A program made the position numbers and the translations under genes. From contig BHEQ01000068.1 of NCBI GenBank assembly GCA_003864535.1, positions 1 through 8,909 on the forward strand: a stretch of 8,909 nt of DNA, in the 5' to 3' direction. The notes under the pieces are model-generated. The model did not search any database and had not been told where the DNA came from. It saw only the letters and a program-made list of their open reading frames with translations. How positions within the stretch are numbered: the first letter of the stretch is position 1; every line of letters starts with the position of its first letter. The stretch comes from Gammaproteobacteria bacterium. GTDB taxonomy: Bacteria > Pseudomonadota > Gammaproteobacteria > Cardiobacteriales > Wohlfahrtiimonadaceae. Shown here one piece after another: positions 1 to 4,451 of the stretch.

Positions 1-202
1 TATATACTCACAATAAATGAGTCTGCAAATGGTATATTTTTAAAAACAGTGGAATAGCTAACCTATGATTAAAGGACAGGTAACTGCTAAGCGGCTAAAG
101 GGCACATATATTAGTTGCTTTTAATAATATCGCAAGCCTTGAAAAATCTAATTTATAGAAGTCACCTAAACAAGCCACTCCCATGCTCTCAATCCTACCC
201 TC
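1..202. other. Intergenic region with no recognised gene
   Basis: No open reading frame of useful length with a plausible ribosome binding site is visible on either strand. The longest start-to-stop stretch I can read on the plus strand (start near 65) is only about 20 codons. The composition is AT-rich and I see no tRNA cloverleaf, no hairpin followed by a T-run and no terminal inverted repeat. It may be the 3' flank of a gene left of the window, but nothing supports a specific assignment. Confidence 0.5.
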
Positions 203-329
203 AACGCCATTAAGTTAAGGATTTACTGAACTTCCCCCCTAAATCCCCCCTTAGCATGGGGACTTTTACAGCTCCTCCCCTGCGAAGGAGCTTGGGAGGG
301 GACTTTTGCAATCTTAACATAATAGCGTT
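203..329. repeat. GC-rich hairpin repeat, copy 1, with imperfect outer inverted arms
   Basis: The core (about 232-302) is the reverse-complement counterpart of the core at 438-510. Both contain a run of Cs, the block TAAATCCCCCC, a small hairpin, CTCCTCCCC and a closing GGGAGGGG. Inside copy 1, a 5-bp stem forms around 245-261 and a 6-bp stem pairs 271-276 (GCTCCT) with 286-291 (AGGAGC). Outside the core, 203-218 (AACGCCATTAAGTTAA) pairs with 314-329 (TTAACATAATAGCGTT) with 14 of 16 positions complementary, giving terminal-repeat-like arms. The hairpins are more degenerate than in copy 2, which suggests an older copy. I do not see an obvious target duplication here. Function is unknown; it could be a REP-like or non-autonomous element. 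Confidence 0.55.
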
Positions 330-397
330 ATCCCCTACTCTCTCCAAAGGATAGTCCCATTTAACTGATTGATTTAATATTGACATTTTTTTGTTTT

Positions 398-410
398 GTT
401 TTGTTTTATT
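398..410. repeat. Left 13-bp direct repeat (putative target-site duplication)
   Basis: GTTTTGTTTTATT here is identical to 593-605 and directly abuts the left terminal inverted repeat at 411. It sits at the end of a short GTTTT-type simple repeat (about 388-407), which makes a chance match a little easier. However, checking duplication lengths from 1 to 14 against the element boundary, only 13 matches. Confidence 0.7.
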
Positions 411-427
411 GTAACTACTCAGCAGCT

Positions 428-510
428 AAAAAAGTAACCCCCTCCCAACCTCCCCCTTTGCAAGGGGAGGAGTAAGTCCCCCTTGCAAAGGGGGGATTTA
501 GGGGGGTGGA
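428..510 (-). terminator. Possible rho-independent terminator of the transporter unit, supplied by the repeat
   Basis: Read on the minus strand, the GC-rich double hairpin (510 down to 438) ends in GGGGGT and is followed within a few bases by a run of six Ts (433-428). A base stem pairing ACCCCC with GGGGGT would place the T-run about four nucleotides after the stem, as in an intrinsic terminator. It lies about 90 bases past the transporter stop codon. No other terminator-like structure is seen after that gene. The two inner hairpins compete with the long fold, so efficiency is uncertain. Confidence 0.4.
438..510. repeat. GC-rich double-hairpin repeat, copy 2, inside the MITE-like element
   Basis: Two adjacent strong hairpins are visible. 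The first pairs 449-455 (CCTCCCC) with 464-470 (GGGGAGG) across an 8-nt loop. The second pairs 478-484 (CCCCCTT) with 488-494 (AAGGGGG) across a 3-nt loop. The outer C-rich and G-rich ends (about 437-446 and 499-508) can also pair, so the whole block can fold into one long imperfect structure. The block is an inverted copy of 232-302. It stands out sharply from the surrounding AT-rich DNA. Such GC-rich hairpin repeats are often dispersed in bacterial genomes; copy number in this genome cannot be seen here. Confidence 0.7.
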
Positions 511-592
511 ATGTCAAATTCAGCATTTAAAGTCATCATTATCTAACATGTAGTCTATAAAAATGAATATGTTAAGACTGCTGAGTAGTTAC

Positions 593-605
593 GTTTTGTT
601 TTATT
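593..605. repeat. Right 13-bp direct repeat (putative target-site duplication) overlapping the transporter stop codon
   Basis: This is identical to 398-410 and begins directly after the right terminal inverted repeat. On the minus strand it includes the TAA stop (601-603) of the transporter gene and two bases of its last sense codon. Duplication of the target would have left the stop codon in place, so the gene remains intact despite an insertion at its very end. Confidence 0.7.
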
Positions 606-1554
606 GAGGTAGCTGCTTTACTGTAGGATTAATTGATTTTTTTCTTCTTATAAAAGGAGCTAGTTGCGCAATTAAACAACCTAATAACATTAATGAGCAT
701 CCAATCCAGTTTCTTAGCGTAAAAATCTCTCCTAAAAAATACCAGCCAGCAATACTTGCCGTAACCGCCTCTAAACTTAAAATAATTGCCGCAGGTACGG
801 CTGAAATAAATTTTTGCCCGATAATTTGCACGGTGTAGCCGACCCCAACGGCTAATATACCCAGATAAAGAAGCTCATGTTTAACTTGCCATAACATTGA
901 TAATTCAAAAGAATTTCTATCAAATAGAAAAGCCAGTCCAAAACTTAAACCGCTGCAAACTAAAAATTGAGCTGATGCCAATAAAAAAGGGCTAATTTTT
1001 TTAACACAAAAGCCAACAAAAATAACATGGAGAGCCCAAAATACCGCACAAATTAAAGTTAATAAATCTCCATAGTTAATTGTAAAATCACTGGTAATAG
1101 AAATGAGGAATAATCCTAAAACGGTCAAGCTAATCCCGATCCAAGTCAATAAACTTACCTTCACTCCCCAAATAAGAAACGCAATTATTGGAATAATTAC
1201 CACATACATACTTGTAATAAAGCCTGAGCTTGCAACACTTGTAAAGGATAATGCAATCTGTTGAAAATTAGAGCCACCAGTCAATAAAAAGCCCAAAAGA
1301 AGCGAGCTTTTAACAATATAAACAATATCTTTATAGCAATATTTGGTCTGCCTGCTTTCAAATAACACAAAAGGAATTAAAACCACACCACCAAGTAAAA
1401 AACGCCATGCGGTAAGCCAGAATGCCCCAATAACTTCCATGCCTTGTTTTTGCATTACAAAAGCATATCCCCAAATACAAGTTGCAATAAATAGGAGCAA
1501 GCCTGCAAGGATTGTGTTAATCAATGTTTTATTGTTTGATGATTTATTCGGCAT
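601..1554 (-). CDS. EamA/DMT-superfamily membrane transporter
   Basis: This is a drug/metabolite-type transporter of the EamA family (PF00892), an inner-membrane protein expected to move a small organic solute; the substrate cannot be told from sequence. With the ATG at 1554 it has 317 residues, close to the usual 290-310. About ten hydrophobic helices fall into two EamA repeats. The first begins with the family's N-terminal helix (IWGYAFVMQKQG) followed by AFWLTAWRFLLGG. The second ends with AIILSLEAVTASIAGWYFLGE, a typical EamA closing segment, and a basic tail (RRKKS). A TTG at 1563 would add three residues; I prefer the ATG, though neither has a clear Shine-Dalgarno sequence. It begins 11 bases after the stop of the DUF3108 gene, so the two are probably co-transcribed, with translation perhaps dependent on coupling. 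The stop codon lies within the right 13-bp duplication of the MITE-like element. The family is clear; the role is not. Confidence 0.9.
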   Translation of the reverse strand: MPNKSSNNKTLINTILAGLLLFIATCIWGYAFVMQKQGMEVIGAFWLTAWRFLLGGVVLIPFVLFESRQTKYCYKDIVYIVKSSLLLGFLLTGGSNFQQIALSFTSVASSGFITSMYVVIIPIIAFLIWGVKVSLLTWIGISLTVLGLFLISITSDFTINYGDLLTLICAVFWALHVIFVGFCVKKISPFLLASAQFLVCSGLSFGLAFLFDRNSFELSMLWQVKHELLYLGILAVGVGYTVQIIGQKFISAVPAAIILSLEAVTASIAGWYFLGEIFTLRNWIGCSLMLLGCLIAQLAPFIRRKKSINPTVKQLPQ

Positions 1555-1565
1555 AGTTTTCAATA

Positions 1566-2291
1566 TTATCTTTTAACGTCAATTAGTTGCATTTTAAGGA
1601 CTTCTTTATCATTTTTAAATTGAATGATTTTCACAGGCAAATAATGATCATCAACATCAAGCCACATTTTTATTTTACGCACAGAGCCTGTACTTGCTTG
1701 GGTGATCACATATGCATTTATTTTTCTCTTACCAATTTGGATTATCTCAAACCCGCCATGAGTTATATTATATGTTTTGATAATGCCATTATCGACAAAG
1801 GAATAGCTAGTGCGCTTTATATTTTTACTCAAGTCACTCATAACTAATAATTGTAGGCTGGCTGGATCAACAACATCTTGAAGTAATTTAACATTACCAT
1901 TATGAATAAGCCCATGTTTATTTTTATTTTCAAAAGTAGCTATTTTTTTTGACCAATTAAAATCTACTTTAGAATATGTGTGTAATTTAGAATTTTTCCT
2001 AGATTGCATATAGCTTTTAGGCAATATTCTATTTTCTTTAATTGTGCCTGTGGATGATTCACTAAAATCTTCTGAAACAAATATGCTTGCAAGCCCAGCA
2101 GGAACGGCTGTTGTAGTTATAGAGTATTGATTGTTTTTAGGTTCAACTAAAATTATAGTGCCTTGTCCGACAGATATACCCTTGGCAAAGAGGCTGTAGC
2201 GCGCATTAAATGCAGGTACGCGTAATTGTGCAATAGATAAATTAGATAATAAGCTTAAAGCTAAGAGAGACGCTGTTAGTTTTATTTTCAT
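1566..2291 (-). CDS. Exported DUF3108 domain protein
   Basis: The 241-residue product starts with a clear Sec signal peptide: a basic start (MKIKL), a hydrophobic core, and a likely cleavage after SIA (about residue 21). It is therefore expected in the periplasm or anchored to the envelope. The mature part matches the DUF3108 pattern: an early strand with YSLFAKGISVGQGTI, a central segment with DVVDPASLQLLVMSDL, and a late segment with KMWLDVDDHYLPVKI ahead of a final strand. Members are beta-rich and of unknown function; no catalytic residues can be named. The start ATG has only a weak GGA upstream. The gene leads a minus-strand pair with the transporter and is divergent from the toxin-antitoxin operon across a 247-bp gap. 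Nothing suggests truncation. The family call is good; any link to transport is only inferred from neighbourhood. Confidence 0.8.
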   Translation of the reverse strand: MKIKLTASLLALSLLSNLSIAQLRVPAFNARYSLFAKGISVGQGTIILVEPKNNQYSITTTAVPAGLASIFVSEDFSESSTGTIKENRILPKSYMQSRKNSKLHTYSKVDFNWSKKIATFENKNKHGLIHNGNVKLLQDVVDPASLQLLVMSDLSKNIKRTSYSFVDNGIIKTYNITHGGFEIIQIGKRKINAYVITQASTGSVRKIKMWLDVDDHYLPVKIIQFKNDKEVLKMQLIDVKR

Positions 2292-2328
2292 GAATTAAAG
2301 TCCAAATCTTTTAAGGGATGCTTCTAAT

Positions 2329-2346
2329 ATTAGCTAGCATTAGCTA
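2329..2346. promoter_or_regulatory. Tandem 8-bp repeat ATTAGCTA, one helical turn apart, upstream of the DUF3108 gene
   Basis: ATTAGCTA occurs at 2329-2336 and again at 2339-2346, a 10-bp period, about 38-55 bases upstream of the DUF3108 start. On the minus strand it overlaps a TAATAT that could be a -10 box, but no good -35 box is found 17 bases before it. The spacing would suit two protein subunits on the same face of the helix. This is a weak, short signal in AT-rich DNA. Confidence 0.25.
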
Positions 2347-2443
2347 AAATCAGATTAAATAAGATAGCATCATGCCAGTTTTTAGGCTATGCGTCACATC
2401 ATTTAATATTAAATCTTAATAATTAATTATTATTTTCCAATTC

Positions 2444-2472
2444 TTGCAGATTATAATCACATGCGCTAATAT
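2444..2472 (+). promoter_or_regulatory. Sigma70-type promoter of the toxin-antitoxin operon
   Basis: TTGCAG (2444-2449) and TAATAT (2467-2472) are close to the consensus -35 and -10 boxes and are separated by exactly 17 bases. The predicted transcription start, about 2479, lies 60 bases before the antitoxin ATG and at the left edge of the palindrome at 2480-2496. A bound repressor would therefore overlap the transcription start. Confidence 0.6.
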
Positions 2473-2479
2473 AAACAGG

Positions 2480-2496
2480 TACGGTTATTTACCGTA
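2480..2496. promoter_or_regulatory. Palindromic operator, probably bound by the ribbon-helix-helix antitoxin
   Basis: TACGGT (2480-2485) and ACCGTA (2491-2496) form a perfect 6-bp inverted repeat with a 5-base spacer (TATTT). It lies directly downstream of the predicted -10 box, at the transcription start, and 42 bases before the antitoxin start codon. DUF1778 antitoxins of GNAT toxin pairs are known to repress their own operons by binding palindromes at the promoter, alone and with toxin. That this palindrome is the site is inference from its place and symmetry. Confidence 0.6.
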
Positions 2497-2538
2497 TTTT
2501 AATAAGAAAGAATTAATTGATAATTAGGAGAATAGTAT

Positions 2539-2808
2539 ATGAGCACAATTACTAGATTTGATTTAAAAATAGATGCGAATGAAAAAGATACAATCGCACG
2601 TGCCGCAGCATTAATGGGGACGACAATGGCGGCATTTGTTCGGATTGCCGCTCAAGAAAAAGCGCGTGATATATTAGATAAAGAAATACGTATCACCATG
2701 AGCACTAGTGATTTTGATCTGTTCACACAGGCACTTAATCAAGATTTTCATCCAAATAATGTACTGCAAGATGCATTAGACCAAGCGCAGAAGGTGAAAC
2801 GTGTTTGA
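2539..2808 (+). CDS. DUF1778 ribbon-helix-helix antitoxin (TacA/AtaR/KacA-like)
   Basis: This 89-residue protein is the predicted antitoxin of the pair. Residues about 4-46 fit a ribbon-helix-helix DNA-binding fold: a beta strand (ITRFDLKID), then a helix (AARAALMG-like region), a turn and a second helix (TMAAFVRIAAQEKARDIL). The fold is dimeric and would bind the palindrome at 2480-2496. The C-terminal half (ITMSTSDFDLFTQAL to the end) matches the DUF1778 tail that wraps and inactivates the GNAT toxin. The start is well supported: AGGAG at 2526-2530 lies 8 bases before the ATG. The stop overlaps the toxin start by 8 bp, so toxin translation is coupled to antitoxin translation. Length is typical of the family (about 80-100). 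I cannot tell whether it is closer to TacA, AtaR or KacA, so no symbol is given. Confidence 0.88.
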   Translation: MSTITRFDLKIDANEKDTIARAAALMGTTMAAFVRIAAQEKARDILDKEIRITMSTSDFDLFTQALNQDFHPNNVLQDALDQAQKVKRV

Positions 2809-3286
2809 AGAGCAAATTCTTGATAAAAATTTGCATAACCGCAAAGCATTTAGTTCTGGAGTTAAAGAACTTGATGAATATATTCAGCATTTTGCAGCGC
2901 AGCAAAGTAAAAAAGGCATCGCGGTTGTACGTGTCTTAATTGATATATCTAAACCAAATACTATATTAGGCTACTATAGCCTAAGTGCAGCACAAATTAA
3001 TGTTGCAAAGTTTGATGAGCGTACAATGCAAAATTTACCCCATTATCCCGTGCCGTGCTTTCGGATGGGACGTTTAGCCACTGATTTAGCTTGGCGCAAT
3101 CTTGGGATAGGCAAGCTTTTGATTGGATGTGCTGTATCTCAATGCCTTAAAGCAAAAAAACATGTTGGCGCATATGCACTGATTGTTGATGCAAAAAGCA
3201 TACAAGCCCAACAGTTTTATCAATACTATGGCTTTATTGCATGTATTGATGATCCCAAAACTCTTTATCTGCCCTTAGGCATATAA
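2801..3286 (+). CDS. GNAT-family toxin, aminoacyl-tRNA acetyltransferase type (TacT/AtaT/KacT-like)
   Basis: This 161-residue GNAT acetyltransferase is the predicted toxin. Characterised relatives (TacT, AtaT, KacT, ItaT) transfer acetyl from acetyl-CoA to the amino group of charged tRNA and stop translation; which tRNA is used here cannot be read from sequence. The acetyl-CoA loop is visible as R99-N-L-G102-I-G104. A conserved core has YPVPCFRMGRLATD (82-95). Y140 in the motif QFYQYYGF falls where the catalytic tyrosine of TacT lies, so the enzyme looks active. The start is GTG at 2801, overlapping the antitoxin stop by 8 bp; AAGG at 2791-2794 is a suitable ribosome site, and no nearby ATG suits the conserved N-terminus. 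Expression is probably repressed by the toxin-antitoxin complex on the upstream operator. It is full length with no frameshift. Confidence 0.88.
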   Translation: MFEEQILDKNLHNRKAFSSGVKELDEYIQHFAAQQSKKGIAVVRVLIDISKPNTILGYYSLSAAQINVAKFDERTMQNLPHYPVPCFRMGRLATDLAWRNLGIGKLLIGCAVSQCLKAKKHVGAYALIVDAKSIQAQQFYQYYGFIACIDDPKTLYLPLGI

Positions 3287-3317
3287 ATATTATTAATCTC
3301 AAAAGTGAGTTCATTGC

Positions 3318-4451
3318 ATGGCACTGTCTTTATCTACACCATCTTTAATCAAGCCTCTCCAATATCTATATCAAGCCCCTAAATCTAATGGGATTTTAAA
3401 AACATATCCTGAGGATTTTTGTGTTAAAGAACACTTAGGTTTTGATTTAAATAATAGTGGAGACCCCCATCATGGGGGAGAACACGTCTTCGTTTATATT
3501 CAAAAGCGGAATGCGAATACGATGTTTGTCGCTGAAGCTTTATCCAAGCATTTAAAAATACACCCTAAATTGATCTCTCATGCTGGTTTAAAAGATCGGA
3601 ATGCGCTAACTGAGCAATGGTTTGGAATTCATCTGCCCGGCAAAGAAACTCCAGATTTATTATCTTTAGAGCATCCTGAATTTAAAGTTCTCAAGCAGGT
3701 TCGGCATAATAAAAAATTAAAAACTGGCGCATTAGCGGGGAATTTTTTCAAATTAATTGTGCGTGATATTAATGATAAAATTGATGTTGAATCTAGACTC
3801 GCGCAAATTAAACTTACCGGCGTGCCTAATTATTTTGGAGAACAACGCTTTGGACATGAAGATGGCAATTTAAGCAAAGCTATCGCTTGGTCTAAGGGAT
3901 TAGGACGCATTCCTGATCGCTCGCGGCGGAGTTTTTTTCTATCGGCGGCGCGGAGTTTCTTCTTTAATAGTATTGTAAGTGCGCGCCTTGAAAATGGGAG
4001 TTATGCGACACCACTAATTGGTGATCAAGTCCAATTTACGGATGGAAATAGCTATTTTACGGTTAAAGCTGAAGATTTAACCGATGTTACCACGCGCTTT
4101 AAGCTTGGCCTGCTTAGGATAACCGCCCCTTTAATTGGCAAAGCACCTTGGAAATCAGCACAACAAGAAATATTATCTTTAGATACAGATAATATAAATA
4201 ATATTGAGAATCTAAATGAATTTGGTTTAGATAAGATTGATTTATTTGAGAAAAATATTGTAAGTACCTATCCTGAATTATTTAAACTATTAGTTAAAGA
4301 AACCGCAACCCACCGCCGCGCAATCTCTTTAATGCCACAAGATTTAAGCTGGAATTGGCTGGATGATGCCACACTTGAAGTAAGTTTTTATCTACCCTCG
4401 GGCTGTTATGCCACAACAATTATGCGTGAAGTTGTGACTGAGCAGGTATGA
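3318..4451 (+). CDS. truD: tRNA pseudouridine(13) synthase TruD
   Basis: TruD converts uridine 13 to pseudouridine in the D-arm of certain tRNAs, such as tRNA-Glu; it is cytoplasmic and needs no cofactor. The hallmark AGLKDRNALTEQWF is at residues 89-102, with D93 the catalytic aspartate (equivalent to Asp80 of E. coli). The NYFGEQRFGHEDGN motif follows near residues 172-185, then the TRUD insertion domain, and the conserved ending HRRAISLMPQDLSWNWLDD and FYLPSGCYATTIMRE. At 377 residues it is longer than E. coli TruD (349); part of the excess is an Asn-rich stretch (DTDNINNIENLNE) within the insertion domain region. The ATG at 3318 lacks a strong Shine-Dalgarno sequence. It lies 31 bp after the toxin stop and overlaps rep by 4 bp (ATGA), so it probably shares a message with rep and perhaps with the toxin-antitoxin genes. 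Confidence 0.96.
   Translation: MALSLSTPSLIKPLQYLYQAPKSNGILKTYPEDFCVKEHLGFDLNNSGDPHHGGEHVFVYIQKRNANTMFVAEALSKHLKIHPKLISHAGLKDRNALTEQWFGIHLPGKETPDLLSLEHPEFKVLKQVRHNKKLKTGALAGNFFKLIVRDINDKIDVESRLAQIKLTGVPNYFGEQRFGHEDGNLSKAIAWSKGLGRIPDRSRRSFFLSAARSFFFNSIVSARLENGSYATPLIGDQVQFTDGNSYFTVKAEDLTDVTTRFKLGLLRITAPLIGKAPWKSAQQEILSLDTDNINNIENLNEFGLDKIDLFEKNIVSTYPELFKLLVKETATHRRAISLMPQDLSWNWLDDATLEVSFYLPSGCYATTIMREVVTEQV

Larger units (their letters stand above)
411..592. mobile_element. MITE-like element, 182 bp, 15-bp perfect terminal inverted repeats
   Basis: The left end GTAACTACTCAGCAG (411-425) is the exact reverse complement of the right end CTGCTGAGTAGTTAC (578-592). The repeats stop matching one base beyond the outer boundary and directly inside the inner one. 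The element is bounded on both sides by the identical 13-bp repeat at 398-410 and 593-605, as expected of a target duplication. It has no coding capacity: the interior holds the GC-rich double hairpin (438-510) and about 65 bp of AT-rich sequence. It is therefore non-autonomous and would need a transposase from elsewhere. A 13-bp duplication falls in the 10-13 bp range known for some IS4-family members; assignment to that family is inference only, and I do not recognise the terminal repeat. Confidence 0.7.

Noticed and set aside
232..510. GC-rich repeats as a CRISPR array
   Set aside because: There are only two copies, in opposite orientation, with no regular spacers and no cas genes.
1554..1563. 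TTG start for the transporter at 1563
   Set aside because: An ATG three codons later is the more usual start; neither has a clear Shine-Dalgarno sequence, so the TTG cannot be fully excluded.
1343..1847. Plus-strand open frames opposite the transporter and DUF3108 genes
   Set aside because: They are antisense to well-supported genes, low in recognisable protein features, and lack start signals.
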